A stretch of 64,000 nucleotides of DNA from NCBI RefSeq assembly GCF_017888565.1, contig NZ_JAGHFX010000043.1:62001-126000 (forward strand), written 5' to 3'. Below, one piece after another: positions 8,398 through 18,261 of the stretch. This DNA comes from Clostridium sp. Lineage in GTDB: Bacteria > Bacillota > Clostridia > Clostridiales > Clostridiaceae. The notes beneath the pieces are model-generated. The model was not told the origin of the DNA and did no database searches. It saw only the letters and a program-made list of their open reading frames with translations. The stretch's first letter is position 1, and each line of letters begins with the position of its first letter. The translations under genes and the position numbers were made by a program.

Positions 8398-10152
8398 ATG
8401 GAAGTTAATAGTTTTGCAGCTCCGGAATATATATTTAGTAGTATTAATTATGTTAGTTATTTAGTTGAATATGTAGGTAAGTTTAATGAAATAATTACAA
8501 ACAATCCTGGAATTTATATAATAGTAATTAATAATGAATACGCTTCTGTATATATTAAATCGAGTTTAATAAATTCCTTTGAAAATACTACAGAAATAAT
8601 TGATTTAATCAATAGGTTTTATGGCTCAGATAACTTTGAAATAGTTTATGTGCTACCTCCAGAAGTATATACTTTGCATAGTATATCAGCCATTGATGCA
8701 ACACAAGTTAATACATTGCAAGCTGAATTGCCATTAAACTTAAGAGGTAAAGGAGTAGTAGTTGGAATAATAGATACTGGAATAGATTATTTAAGTGATG
8801 AGTTTAAGGATATTAATGGGAAGACTAGAATAAATGAAATATGGGATCAAAGCATTGGCTCCAATAGTGTGAATAATAATATATTATTAGGGACTGTATA
8901 TAAGAAGGAACAAATTAATGAAGCGATAGAGACATATAATAAGGGGGGAAACCCATATGATATAGTACCTAGTAGGGATGAAATTGGACATGGAACTAAT
9001 ATGGCTGGAATAGTAGGAGCCTTAGGAAAAAATCCAATGTTAAGGGGGATTGCTCCAGAGTGTGAATTTGTTGTTATAAAATTAATTCAATCAAATTTTT
9101 TAAAGTATAATTATGGAGTAGATGTTCCTGCATATAATATTACATCAATTTTATTTGCTATAGAATATTTGAAGAATTACCTTTTAGCAACTGGAAAACC
9201 TGTTGTTATATTATTACCACTAGGAACTAATAATGGAAATCATAAGGGTGAGCATATTTTGGATAATTATATTGCAGCAGTATCAGATAATGTAGGTCTT
9301 GTCGTTGTTACAGGATCAGGAAATGAAGGAATACAGGATTGTCATGCTTCAGGAATTATCAAGAATAAAAATGAATATGAAGCTATAGAAATGATAGTAG
9401 AGAAGGAGCAAAAAATATTATATATGGAAGTATGGGTCAACTTACCTAATATAATTGAAATAAATTTGATAGGGCCCTCAGGAGCAGATACTGGGTTTAT
9501 ACCAGCTATATTAAATATAAGTAAAAAATATTCATTTATCTTTGAACAAACAAGAGTGTCGATATATTATAACTTACCAGAGGAATATACAGGGGATCAA
9601 TTAATTAGAATATATTTTTACGATATACGGCCTGGAATCTGGAAAATACGTATTCGACTAAGGCTTGGAAAAATGGCAGAATATAATGCATGGTTACCAC
9701 AAAGAGGACTGACTTTACCTGGAACTAGATTTATATCAAGTGATCAATATGGTACTTTAACAATACCTGGAGATTCAGAATTTGTTATTACTGTAGCTGC
9801 ATATAATCAAAATAACAATAATTTACTTCCATACTCTGGAGTTGCTCTTAGAAATGCCTATAAAGATGTAATTGATTTTGCAGCTGGTGGAGTTAATACT
9901 ATGACTGTAGGTATAAATAATAAAATTGATGTTATAAATGGAACTAGTTTATCAGCAGCTATAGGAGCTGGAGCATGTGTCTTATTATTTGAATGGGGGA
10001 TAGTAGATAAAAATTATCCTTATATGTACTCTCAAAGCATTAAGACATTTTTAAATAGAGGAACATTAAAAAGACCTGGAGATATGTATCCTAACCCACA
10101 ATTAGGATATGGCATTATAAACTTCTATAAGATATTTGAAAATATGATATGA
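8398..10152 (+). CDS. csp: Csp-type subtilisin-like germination protease, second of tandem pair
   Basis: Paralogue of the preceding gene, 584 residues, with the same plan: prodomain (about 1-105), S8 catalytic domain and inserted beta domain (about 320-450). The triad is Asp126 (IIDTGID), His198 (IGHGTNMAG) and Ser517 (GTSLSAA), all present, so it is predicted to be an active protease rather than a pseudoprotease like C. difficile CspC. It lacks the short tail found on the upstream paralogue and ends soon after the catalytic fold. The ribosome site is AGGGGGAT, spaced well before ATG. A strong terminator follows at 10191. No sleC lies beside this pair; the only one in the window is 31 kb away. 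Confidence 0.9.
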   Translation: MEVNSFAAPEYIFSSINYVSYLVEYVGKFNEIITNNPGIYIIVINNEYASVYIKSSLINSFENTTEIIDLINRFYGSDNFEIVYVLPPEVYTLHSISAIDATQVNTLQAELPLNLRGKGVVVGIIDTGIDYLSDEFKDINGKTRINEIWDQSIGSNSVNNNILLGTVYKKEQINEAIETYNKGGNPYDIVPSRDEIGHGTNMAGIVGALGKNPMLRGIAPECEFVVIKLIQSNFLKYNYGVDVPAYNITSILFAIEYLKNYLLATGKPVVILLPLGTNNGNHKGEHILDNYIAAVSDNVGLVVVTGSGNEGIQDCHASGIIKNKNEYEAIEMIVEKEQKILYMEVWVNLPNIIEINLIGPSGADTGFIPAILNISKKYSFIFEQTRVSIYYNLPEEYTGDQLIRIYFYDIRPGIWKIRIRLRLGKMAEYNAWLPQRGLTLPGTRFISSDQYGTLTIPGDSEFVITVAAYNQNNNNLLPYSGVALRNAYKDVIDFAAGGVNTMTVGINNKIDVINGTSLSAAIGAGACVLLFEWGIVDKNYPYMYSQSIKTFLNRGTLKRPGDMYPNPQLGYGIINFYKIFENMI

Positions 10153-10190
10153 GATTAATATAAATCATTTAAACTTAATATTATATTTGA

Positions 10191-10222
10191 AAAAAGCTGT
10201 ATCTAAAAGGATACAGCTTTTT
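10191..10222. terminator. Bidirectional intrinsic terminator
   Basis: Perfect 13-bp stem (10191-10203 with 10210-10222) and 6-base loop, A-run on the left and T-run on the right. It serves both the csp pair and the converging yjiH-like gene. Confidence 0.9.
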
Positions 10223-10223
10223 A

Positions 10224-11585
10224 TTAAAATATTATATTAGCAGCAATAACAATTACAGGTAACGTAATTATAGTTCTTTCTATAAAAATTATTAATAGTT
10301 GCTTTAATGATACAGGAATTTTTGACCCAAGTAGAACTCCACCTACTTCAGACATATATATTAATTGAGAAACGGAAGTACAAGCAACTATAAATTTAGT
10401 CATATCACTAGCAATAGTATTTGCAGCTAAAACAGACGGCAATAACATATCAGCAAAGCCAACAACTAAAGTTTGAGAGGCAGCAACTGCTTCTGGAACT
10501 TGTAATAACTTAAGATATGGTATAAAAGGTAATCCTAAAATTTGGAATACTGAAGTGTATTCAGCTATTATTAAAGCAATAGTAGCTAGTGCCATAACAA
10601 CTGGAAGTACTCCAAGCCACATATCTATTACATTTTTAAATCCATCTATAAAAAAGTGTTTTATATCAGAGGTTTCAGATGCTTTATCTATAGCCTTTTT
10701 ATATCCCCAAGAGAATGAGGAGTATCCTTCTGGTATTGATTCATCGTCTTTCTTTTCCTGGTTATTATAATATGTATCAGGAATTTTACATAGCGGATAA
10801 ATCCTTGGAATTATAACTGCAGCAATAACTCCTGAAATACTAACTGTCAAATAAAATGGTATAAACAAATGAGATAGCCCAACTGTATCTATTACGATTA
10901 AACTAAAAGTTATTGAAACAGCAGAAAAAGTTGTACTGATTATAGCAGCTTCTCTTTTAGAGTAAAATCCTTCTTCATATTGTTTATTTGTTAATATTAT
11001 TCCAAGAGTTCCATCTCCAAGCCAAGATGTTATACAATCTATAGATGAACGACCTGGTAATGTAAATATTGGTCTCATAATTTTAGTAAGTATTGAACCG
11101 AAAAACTCTAATAAACCAAAATTTAATAATAGTGGTAATAAAAGTCCTGCAAAAAAGAAAATAGTGAATAATATTGTAAGTAAATCATTTAATACAAATG
11201 AGCCAGTTGAATCATTAATTATAAATTCTGGTCCAAACTTAAATAAAGCTAATACACAAAATACAGCGCCAATTATTCTAGCACTAAACCAAATGGAACC
11301 AGGATTAAATAATGTGTTTAAAAATTCATTTTCTACTATAAATTTTGGCTTAAATATTTTAGTTATTATACTCATAATAGCAGAGATACAAATAGCTATA
11401 GTTATTATAAAAGTTAATGAATCTCCAAGGTATTTTGCTAAGAATTTTGATAATATTGCTACTGGTATAGTTATTTCTCCATTAAAGCTAATAGGAATCA
11501 TAAATAAAACTATTCCTATTAAAGATGGAATAATAAATAGTAATGATGATTTTAATGAAAATCTATCTTTAGTTAAGTCTTTCAT
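10224..11585 (-). CDS. YjiH family membrane protein with nucleoside-recognition (Gate) domain
   Basis: Polytopic inner-membrane protein of 453 residues with about ten hydrophobic segments. The sequence (SLIGIVLFMIPISFNGE near the N-terminus, and a Gate-like region with CITSWLGDGTLG) fits the YjiH group, whose substrate is not established. I place the start at 11585, because AAGGAG lies 6 bases before that ATG; two upstream in-frame ATGs have no ribosome site. It is a single gene converging with the csp pair and sharing its terminator. Confidence 0.75.
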   Translation of the reverse strand: MKDLTKDRFSLKSSLLFIIPSLIGIVLFMIPISFNGEITIPVAILSKFLAKYLGDSLTFIITIAICISAIMSIITKIFKPKFIVENEFLNTLFNPGSIWFSARIIGAVFCVLALFKFGPEFIINDSTGSFVLNDLLTILFTIFFFAGLLLPLLLNFGLLEFFGSILTKIMRPIFTLPGRSSIDCITSWLGDGTLGIILTNKQYEEGFYSKREAAIISTTFSAVSITFSLIVIDTVGLSHLFIPFYLTVSISGVIAAVIIPRIYPLCKIPDTYYNNQEKKDDESIPEGYSSFSWGYKKAIDKASETSDIKHFFIDGFKNVIDMWLGVLPVVMALATIALIIAEYTSVFQILGLPFIPYLKLLQVPEAVAASQTLVVGFADMLLPSVLAANTIASDMTKFIVACTSVSQLIYMSEVGGVLLGSKIPVSLKQLLIIFIERTIITLPVIVIAANIIF

Positions 11586-11901
11586 TCCTGTCTCCTTCAT
11601 ATCCAAAAAAATTAATATTTATACATAGGATTTTATTTTAATACATTTCCATATTTGAAAGCAATAGATTTTTATACATATTAAGCTAAAATTTATGCAA
11701 TGAGCTATATATTTAGGAATCTCTTATAAATTTTGTAAATATATATGTTTTATGTGTTTTAATTAACATAATAATATTGGTTCTATATTAAATAGTTAAT
11801 GGACTTTTTTATAAAGTTATTAAAGTTAAATGTCTATATAATAATATTTGCTTCTAGGGATAAACTAAACTTAATTAATTTTGATAAAGGAGAAGTAGTT
11901 T
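11586..11901. other. Intergenic, divergent promoters
   Basis: 316 AT-rich bases between divergent genes. I see no structured RNA or small gene; promoters for both sides are expected but none stands out. Confidence 0.4.
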
Positions 11902-12969
11902 ATGCATAAGAAGAATGTTATTACATATTTAATTATTTTTAATCTATTAGCTATATTAGTGATATTACTAGGAAAGATTTCAGTATTGAAAAATTTTATA
12001 AATGTAATTTTTGCAGTAGTTATTATACCAATAATATTTGGAGTATTTTTATTTTATATACTAAAACCTATTAATAATATATTTATAAAAAAGAAGATGA
12101 AGGGAGGAAGAGCAGCGTCTTTAACTCTATTAATTTTCTTTTTTATTGCAGCTGGAGTCATGAGATATTTTGGAGATTATTTTATGGAGCAATTTACAAA
12201 TTTGAAAATGATATTTTTTAGAATAGTAGAGGAAAAAGGAAATTTATATGGAGTAGATGAATTTTTTAAAAGTGATATATTTAAATTAGATTATTATGAG
12301 AAGTTTTTAGGAGATATACAAAAATATGCTGTTTTATTGGCAAGTGGTCTAAGGGGAATCTTTGATAAAGGAATGCAATTGTTTTCTGACATTTTGCTTG
12401 TTATATTAATAGTATTTTATCTTCTCAAAGATGAAGAAAAAATTAAAGAAAGTATAGTTAATATATTTCCTGAGAAATATAAGTATAAAATTCGTAATAT
12501 TGTAGAAGAAAGTGATGAAGTTTTATCATCATATATTTTAGGTCAAGCTAAGGTAGCTCTTTCATTAGCGCTAATGGTCTTTATTGGATATAAAATTATA
12601 GGAATGGCAAGCCCTTTACTTTTATCATCAGTTACTTTTGTACTGGCTTTTATACCATTTGTAGGATTTTTTATATCTATGATTATTCCATATATAATTG
12701 CAATAGCTTTGGGGTGGAATATGATTATAAAGTTATCTATATTAGTAATAATTGCTCAAACCCTTAAGGGGAGGATAATTGTACCATTAATAATGGGTAA
12801 AACAATGAATATACATCCAATAACAGATATTTTTTTAGTAGTTGGGGCAGCTAGTTTGGTTGGACCAATAGGAGCATTTGTAATAGTACCAATTTATTCA
12901 TTAGGTAAGGTTATTTTAAAATATTTCAATAAAGAAGTAGAAGAAAAGTTAAATGAGTTTAAGGAATAA
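11902..12969 (+). CDS. AI-2E family transporter (YdbI/PerM-like)
   Basis: Integral membrane protein of 355 residues with about eight hydrophobic segments. Paired N-terminal helices are followed by a soluble stretch (about 100-150) and a C-terminal bundle with the family pattern ILGQAKVALSLA..GWNMIIKLSIL..KTMNIHP. Members of this superfamily export small molecules or ions. The AI-2 name is historical, and the substrate here is unknown. The ATG follows AAAGGAG. It lies 72 bp upstream of proB with no terminator between, so partial read-through into proBA is possible. Confidence 0.8.
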   Translation: MHKKNVITYLIIFNLLAILVILLGKISVLKNFINVIFAVVIIPIIFGVFLFYILKPINNIFIKKKMKGGRAASLTLLIFFFIAAGVMRYFGDYFMEQFTNLKMIFFRIVEEKGNLYGVDEFFKSDIFKLDYYEKFLGDIQKYAVLLASGLRGIFDKGMQLFSDILLVILIVFYLLKDEEKIKESIVNIFPEKYKYKIRNIVEESDEVLSSYILGQAKVALSLALMVFIGYKIIGMASPLLLSSVTFVLAFIPFVGFFISMIIPYIIAIALGWNMIIKLSILVIIAQTLKGRIIVPLIMGKTMNIHPITDIFLVVGAASLVGPIGAFVIVPIYSLGKVILKYFNKEVEEKLNEFKE

Positions 12970-13041
12970 AGCAAATTATGTAGAAAAAAGATGCGAAAAA
13001 AATTATAATTAAACAAAGAATAATATCAGGGGGATAGTGGG

Positions 13042-13851
13042 ATGAGCGTTAGAAGTAAAGTTAAAGATTCTAATAGAATTGTAGTTAAAGTAGGAACTTC
13101 AACATTAACATATGCAAATGGTAAAATTAATTTAACAAGAATAGAAAAATTAACTAGAGTATTATCAGATGTAATGAATTCAGGTAAGGAAGTTATATTA
13201 GTTACTTCAGGAGCAATAGGAGTTGGTGTATCTAAGCTTAAATTAAAGGAAAAGCCTAAGACTATAAGAGAAAAGCAAGCTGTTGCTGCAGTTGGACAAT
13301 GTGAGTTGATGCATATTTATAGTAAGTTTTTTGGAGAGTATAGCCATACTGTAGGGCAAGTTCTTTTAACAAGAGATGTAGTTGAAGATAATCATATTAG
13401 AGAAAATGTATGTAATACATTTGAGACTCTAATAGAAAGTGGAATAATACCTATAGTTAACGAAAATGATACTGTAGCTATAGATGAAATAGAAAATATA
13501 GTTAGATTTGGAGATAATGATAACTTATCAGCTATAGTGGCTGAATTAGTTAATGCTGATCTTTTGATTATATTATCAGATATAGATGGTTTTTATGATT
13601 CAGATCCTAGAAAAAATCCAAATTCTAAACTAATAAAGGAAATAGATAAAATCACTTCAGAACTTGAGGAGTGCTGTGGAGGAGCTGGAAGCAATCTTGG
13701 AACAGGTGGAATGATAACAAAATTAGCTGCTGCTAAGACAGCTACTGAATCTGGAGTAGACATGGTACTTGCTAATGGGGAAGACCCTAAAATAATTTTA
13801 AACATATTAAATGGTGAGGAAATAGGAACACTATTTATTTCTAATAAATAA
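13042..13851 (+). CDS. proB: Glutamate 5-kinase
   Basis: Cytosolic amino-acid kinase that phosphorylates glutamate to gamma-glutamyl phosphate, the first step of proline synthesis. The 269 residues carry KVGTSTLTY near the N-terminus, TSGAIGVGV, NENDTVAIDE and the nucleotide-site GTGGMITKL. This is the short form: the C-terminal PUA domain of the E. coli enzyme (about 100 residues) is absent, which is common in Firmicutes. The ATG follows GGGGGAT. proA starts 31 bp after the stop, so the two are co-transcribed. No proC is in the window. Confidence 0.96.
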   Translation: MSVRSKVKDSNRIVVKVGTSTLTYANGKINLTRIEKLTRVLSDVMNSGKEVILVTSGAIGVGVSKLKLKEKPKTIREKQAVAAVGQCELMHIYSKFFGEYSHTVGQVLLTRDVVEDNHIRENVCNTFETLIESGIIPIVNENDTVAIDEIENIVRFGDNDNLSAIVAELVNADLLIILSDIDGFYDSDPRKNPNSKLIKEIDKITSELEECCGGAGSNLGTGGMITKLAAAKTATESGVDMVLANGEDPKIILNILNGEEIGTLFISNK

Positions 13852-13882
13852 TAAGTTTAATTTAAAGAGGAGTGAAGAGGAA

Positions 13883-15127
13883 ATGGGATATCTACAAGAA
13901 TTAGGATTTAGAGCTAAAGAAGCATCTTATGATTTAGGAATAGCATCAACTACAGAAAAAAATAAAGCATTAGAGTCAATGGCAAATGCTTTAATTAACA
14001 ATAGAAATGAAATCATAAAAGCTAATAAAGAGGATTTGGATCGAGCAGTTAAAAAAGGAATATCTAAGGCTATGTTAGATAGATTATCATTAGATGAGTT
14101 AAGAATAAAAGATATGGCTAATGGATTAAGAGAGCTAATAGCTTTAGAAGATCCTATTGGAGAAGTAATAGAAATGTGGAAAAGGCCAAATGGTCTTCAA
14201 ATAGGAAAGCAAAGAGTTTCAATGGGAGTAATAGGGATAATATACGAAGCTAGACCAAATGTAACATGTGATGCAGCAGGGCTATGTTTAAAAACAGGAA
14301 ATGCTGTAATACTTAGAGGTGGTAGTGAAGCTATAAATTCCAATAAGGCGATAGTAAAGATACTAGCTAATGCTGTAAAAGAAGCTGGATTACCAGAGTT
14401 TGCAGTTCAATTAGTTGAAGATACTAGTAGGGAAACAGCATTAGAAATGATGAAATTAAATGATTATATAGATGTTTTAATTCCAAGAGGTGGATCTGGG
14501 CTTATCCAAACTGTTGTGAAAAATGCAACTGTACCTGTAATTGAAACCGGGGTTGGAAATTGTCATATATATGTAGACGAAGACTGTGACTTTGATATGG
14601 CAAAAGATATAATAATAAATGCAAAAACATCAAGACCAGCAGTTTGCAATGCAGCAGAAAAGATGATTATAAATGAAAATATATCAAATGAGTTTCTTCC
14701 AATCATAGTAAATGCATTAAGAGAAAAGAATGTTGAGATTAGAGGAGATGAAAAAGTAAAATTCATAATAGATGATATTAAAGAAGCTAATGAAGAAGAT
14801 TGGAGTAAAGAATATTTAGATTATATAATAGGTGCCAAGATAGTGAAAAATGTTGATGAGGCAATTGATCATATAAATAAATATGGTTCAGGCCATTCAG
14901 AAGCAATAGTTACTAATAGCTATAAAAATTCACAAAAGTTCTTAAATAAAGTTAACGCAGCCGCGGTTTATGTAAATGCTTCTACTAGATTTACAGATGG
15001 AAGTGAATTTGGGTTTGGGGCAGAAATAGGAATAAGTACTCAAAAGCTTCATGCAAGAGGACCAATGGGACTAAAAGAACTTACAACTATTAAATATATA
15101 ATCTATGGAAATGGACAAGTAAGATAG
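13883..15127 (+). CDS. proA: Gamma-glutamyl phosphate reductase
   Basis: NADPH-dependent reductase that converts gamma-glutamyl phosphate to glutamate semialdehyde, the second step of proline synthesis. Full length at 414 residues. Family marks are GVIGIIYEARPNVT, ILRGGSEAINSN, PVIETGVGNCHIYVD and the catalytic Cys region SRPAVCNAAEKM. The ribosome site is AGAGGAGTGA before ATG. It is the second gene of proBA and a strong terminator follows. Assignment is certain by sequence; regulation is not evident. Confidence 0.97.
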   Translation: MGYLQELGFRAKEASYDLGIASTTEKNKALESMANALINNRNEIIKANKEDLDRAVKKGISKAMLDRLSLDELRIKDMANGLRELIALEDPIGEVIEMWKRPNGLQIGKQRVSMGVIGIIYEARPNVTCDAAGLCLKTGNAVILRGGSEAINSNKAIVKILANAVKEAGLPEFAVQLVEDTSRETALEMMKLNDYIDVLIPRGGSGLIQTVVKNATVPVIETGVGNCHIYVDEDCDFDMAKDIIINAKTSRPAVCNAAEKMIINENISNEFLPIIVNALREKNVEIRGDEKVKFIIDDIKEANEEDWSKEYLDYIIGAKIVKNVDEAIDHINKYGSGHSEAIVTNSYKNSQKFLNKVNAAAVYVNASTRFTDGSEFGFGAEIGISTQKLHARGPMGLKELTTIKYIIYGNGQVR

Positions 15128-15239
15128 ATTCATAAAATATTAGCATCTTATAAGGTTATATCTACTTAATAAGAAAAGCTTAGATTAGATTTATAAAGTT
15201 TTTTATGGATGAGTTTAAAGTTGCTTTCTAATATAAAAA

Positions 15240-15277
15240 AATGTAGTTACTTTAATGAAATTTAAAGTAACTACATT
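15240..15277. terminator. Bidirectional intrinsic terminator between proA and the anti-sigma gene
   Basis: Perfect 16-bp stem (15240-15255 with 15262-15277), 6-base loop, flanked by A-run and T-run. It serves both converging operons. Confidence 0.92.
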
Positions 15278-15296
15278 TTTATAAGAAAAGTTAAAA

Positions 15297-16319
15297 CTAC
15301 TTTAACTTTATAGTGAACGCTTCACCAACTTGTTTGTAATTATTACTCATTCTACCGCTTTCTTTTGGATATGCTACTGCATATGGTGTTAATCTTAATA
15401 CTTTTGCATCTTGTGAAATTTCAGTTTGATTTTTTAGTAAGCCTGTAGTCATTTCTTCATAAGAACTATAAAACTTAACTTCGTTTCCTAAATCATCATA
15501 GCCTCTTAATTCCAATGAATATATGTTATTTCTATCTTTGTTTTCAATTGAGTAGTAAATTTTCCCTCCTACAACATTACTTTTATATTCATTAAGTGTT
15601 ATCTTTTGACCATTGTCTAATGTAAATGAATTATTTAAATTTATACTATTTGTATTTGTAGATAAAGCATCTCCGTTAGAAATGAATTCAAAGTTCCATG
15701 GGCCTTCTACTTTTACTTCCTTTTTGTCCATGTGTAAAAGAGCTTCATCATATTTTATTTCTATATGCAAATCTCCTCTTTCTAACTCTTTATCTAGCGT
15801 ATATGAAAGTACATTTTCTTCAGTATAATCATCAATTTGTTTCCCTAAACCTCCAGCTGAACTAGATATTTGTTTACCATTAATATACACATTTCCAAAT
15901 ACCATTATATTTCCGTTATCACCTAGTTTTTGATCTGACTTTACTGTTGTTGATACAATAATTTCATCTTTGTCTAAAATAACTTCATTTAATTGAACTG
16001 TTATTCCATTTTTGCTTACAGATTTATTAACTACAGTGCTATATTCATCTAAGTTATCATTAACTCTTAGATAATTTTTTATATCAAACATAGTTAATTT
16101 AACTGCTGCAATTACCTCGTTACTAAATATTGAACCAAATACTGTTACACCTAGAGCTATAAATATAGTTGCTGCGACTATATTCTTATTAAATTTTTTA
16201 GGTTTACTATTTGATAGGTTTTTACTACATGTTGTATCATATCCTTCATTTACAGAATTTTTTATGATATCATCCAATTTTGAAGAAACTTTTATATCAT
16301 CTATGTTTATATCTTTCAT
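15297..16319 (-). CDS. DUF4179-type membrane protein, probable anti-sigma factor
   Basis: 340 residues: a cytoplasmic N-terminal segment (about 1-47), one membrane helix (about 48-70, VAATIFIALGVTVFGSIF) and a long extracytoplasmic beta-rich part. This matches DUF4179 proteins found beside ECF sigma genes. It begins 2 bp after the sigma gene, so the pair is translationally coupled. By analogy with such pairs, the N-terminus would bind and inhibit the sigma factor and the outer part would sense an envelope signal. The signal is not deducible from sequence. Confidence 0.75.
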   Translation of the reverse strand: MKDINIDDIKVSSKLDDIIKNSVNEGYDTTCSKNLSNSKPKKFNKNIVAATIFIALGVTVFGSIFSNEVIAAVKLTMFDIKNYLRVNDNLDEYSTVVNKSVSKNGITVQLNEVILDKDEIIVSTTVKSDQKLGDNGNIMVFGNVYINGKQISSSAGGLGKQIDDYTEENVLSYTLDKELERGDLHIEIKYDEALLHMDKKEVKVEGPWNFEFISNGDALSTNTNSINLNNSFTLDNGQKITLNEYKSNVVGGKIYYSIENKDRNNIYSLELRGYDDLGNEVKFYSSYEEMTTGLLKNQTEISQDAKVLRLTPYAVAYPKESGRMSNNYKQVGEAFTIKLK

Positions 16320-16321
16320 TT

Positions 16322-16837
16322 TTATGCCTCCCCTATATATTTTCTTAATTTTATTAAGGTTCTATTTAGTCTACTTTTAACTGTGCCTAAGGGTAAGTTA
16401 GTATTAGATACTATATCATTTAATGATTTATCTTCCAAGTATCTCATTATTATTAAGTCTCTTTCTTTTTCAGATAGCTTATTTAGAGCATCTTTTATAT
16501 CTTCATTAATATCATTTTTATTATCTTCAGATATTAGGTTGTTTTCGTAATCATTTATATCAACTAAAACAACCTTGCTATTTTTCTTAATATAATCCTT
16601 ACAGACGTTCACAATTATTCTAGCCATCCAAGTATTAAAATGCTGAGGTTCCTTTAGTGTCTCTAATGATTTTATTGCCTTTATTATTCCATCATGAACA
16701 CAGTCTAAAGCATCATCTTCATTTTTCAAATATATAAAGGCTACTCTATATAGCTTTTCTTTAATTGGCTCTATCAATTGAATAAAACTATCCTTATCCC
16801 CATCTACAGCTTTTTTGAATAATAGTTCATTAACCAT
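16322..16837 (-). CDS. ECF-type RNA polymerase sigma factor
   Basis: Sigma-70 family factor of 171 residues. Region 2 lies at about residues 10-75 (LKNEDDALDCVHDGIIKAI) and region 4 at about 115-165 (LSEKERDLIIMRYLEDKSL..LPLGTVKSRLNRTL, a helix-turn-helix). There is no region 3, as is usual for ECF factors. I chose ATG at 16837, because AGAGGTG lies 6 bases upstream; a GTG start at 16846 would lie inside that ribosome site. The anti-sigma gene follows directly. Autoregulation is likely for the class, but I could not confirm a promoter. Confidence 0.9.
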   Translation of the reverse strand: MVNELLFKKAVDGDKDSFIQLIEPIKEKLYRVAFIYLKNEDDALDCVHDGIIKAIKSLETLKEPQHFNTWMARIIVNVCKDYIKKNSKVVLVDINDYENNLISEDNKNDINEDIKDALNKLSEKERDLIIMRYLEDKSLNDIVSNTNLPLGTVKSRLNRTLIKLRKYIGEA

Positions 16838-16853
16838 TATCAACACCTCTTTC

Positions 16854-16865
16854 TGAATCGATTCA
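16854..16865. promoter_or_regulatory. 12-bp palindrome upstream of the ECF sigma gene
   Basis: TGAATCGATTCA is a perfect palindrome 16 bases before the sigma start, partly beside its ribosome site. It could be an operator; no function is known to me. Confidence 0.25.
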
Positions 16866-17049
16866 CATTATAGACGATTAAATATATAAAAAGGTTCCAT
16901 AAATATTAAAATATAATAATAGATTTTTTATATAGTATAAAACTATGACAATTATATTACTATTCTTAAAGTAGATATCTATAGAAAAGATAAAATGATA
17001 ATATTATAATTATAATATATTAAAGTCTGAGATTTAAAAGGAGTATTAT

Positions 17050-17520
17050 ATGGATAAGAAAATTGAGTTTAGAAGCAAGCATTTTAATGAACTTAACATA
17101 AGTGAACTTTATGAAATAGCAAAAGTTAGATATGAGGTTTTTGCTTGTGAACAAGAGATAACTTGTGAAAATGATTTTGATGATAAAGATAAGAAGTGTG
17201 TGCATTTATTTGCAATAGATAATAAGGATGGAGAAGAAAGAGTAGTAGGATATTGCAGATTATTACCACCAGGATTATCTTATGAAGAGGCATCTATAGG
17301 AAGAGTGTTAGTTTTAAAAGAGTATAGGGGTCAAAAATTAGCTAAAGAAATGATGATTAAAGCAATTCAAGAGATACATAAGCATTTTAAACAAGAAAAG
17401 GTAACTATATCAGCACAAATTTATATAAAAGAATTGTATAAATCTGTAGGTTTTAAAGAAGTATCAGAAGAATATGATGAGGCAGGAATCCCTCACATTA
17501 AAATGAAATATAGAATATAA
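17050..17520 (+). CDS. GNAT family N-acetyltransferase, ElaA-like
   Basis: Cytosolic acetyl-CoA-dependent acyltransferase of 156 residues. It has the ElaA-type N-terminus (LYEIAKVRYEVFACEQEI), a conserved GYCRLLPPG strand, IGRVLVLKEYRGQKLAKEMM as the acetyl-CoA pyrophosphate loop, and a late SVGFKEVSEEYDEAGIPHI. The acceptor substrate is unknown. The ATG follows AAAAGGAG. It lies 17 bp before the next gene and is probably co-transcribed with it. Confidence 0.85.
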   Translation: MDKKIEFRSKHFNELNISELYEIAKVRYEVFACEQEITCENDFDDKDKKCVHLFAIDNKDGEERVVGYCRLLPPGLSYEEASIGRVLVLKEYRGQKLAKEMMIKAIQEIHKHFKQEKVTISAQIYIKELYKSVGFKEVSEEYDEAGIPHIKMKYRI

Positions 17521-17537
17521 TGTGTTAGGAGAACTTT

Positions 17538-18227
17538 ATGAGAAACTTCAAATTTAAGAAGTGGAGAAAAGGAATTATGAGTATATTTATAATATTACTA
17601 ATGATATTTATAATATCCATAAGTATAACCATTTCAACAGTAAATAGCTATAAAAGATATATTTATAATATTGAAGATATTCCTAGTGAAAATGATGCAA
17701 TTATAGTACTAGGTGCTGGAATTAAGGGAGATGGAACACCATCAGATATACTAGCTGATAGATTAGAAACATCTTTAGAAGCTTTTGAAGCTGGATTAGG
17801 AAATACATTTTTATTAAGTGGAGATCATGGTAGAGAAGGGTATAATGAAGTAGGGGCTATGAAAAAATATATCTTGCAAAATGATATAGATGAGAAAATA
17901 ATATTTATGGATCATGCGGGCTTTAGCACTTACGATACAATGTTTAGGGCAAAGGAAATATTTCAAGTAGATAAAGCGGTAATAGTTACAAATGAATATC
18001 ATTTGCCAAGAGCTTTATATATAGCTAGAAAATTAGGAATAGATGCTTATGGGATAAAGTCAGATATAAGAGAATATCAATTAATGAATAGTTATAAAAA
18101 GCGTGAATTACTAGCACAATTAAAAGATTTTGTTTATGTAAATATATTAAAACCAGAACCTAAATTTTTAGGAGAATCAATACCTGTAAGTAGTTCTGAT
18201 GGAAGAATTACTGATGATAATAAATAA
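17538..18227 (+). CDS. YdcF/SanA-like DUF218 membrane protein
   Basis: 229 residues with one N-terminal membrane helix (about 14-34) and an outward DUF218 domain. Family features are DAIIVLGAGIKGDGTPSDILADRL, FLLSGDHG, MKKYILQ and VTNEYHLPRALYIARKLG. SanA/YdcF proteins affect envelope permeability; their biochemistry is unresolved. The ribosome site TTAGGAG precedes ATG. The stop codon is the beginning of a terminator stem. Confidence 0.85.
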   Translation: MRNFKFKKWRKGIMSIFIILLMIFIISISITISTVNSYKRYIYNIEDIPSENDAIIVLGAGIKGDGTPSDILADRLETSLEAFEAGLGNTFLLSGDHGREGYNEVGAMKKYILQNDIDEKIIFMDHAGFSTYDTMFRAKEIFQVDKAVIVTNEYHLPRALYIARKLGIDAYGIKSDIREYQLMNSYKKRELLAQLKDFVYVNILKPEPKFLGESIPVSSSDGRITDDNK

Positions 18228-18257
18228 ACTCGGTAAAAAGTATCTACCGAGTTTATT
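18223..18257. terminator. Bidirectional intrinsic terminator
   Basis: Perfect 13-bp stem (18223-18235 with 18245-18257). Its left arm includes the stop codon of the YdcF-like gene and its right arm ends 5 bp before the converging small gene. Confidence 0.85.
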
Positions 18258-18261
18258 GATT

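Noticed and set aside
11164..11628. 154-codon plus-strand frame inside the yjiH-like gene
   Set aside because: Antisense shadow of a membrane protein; no ribosome site or family.
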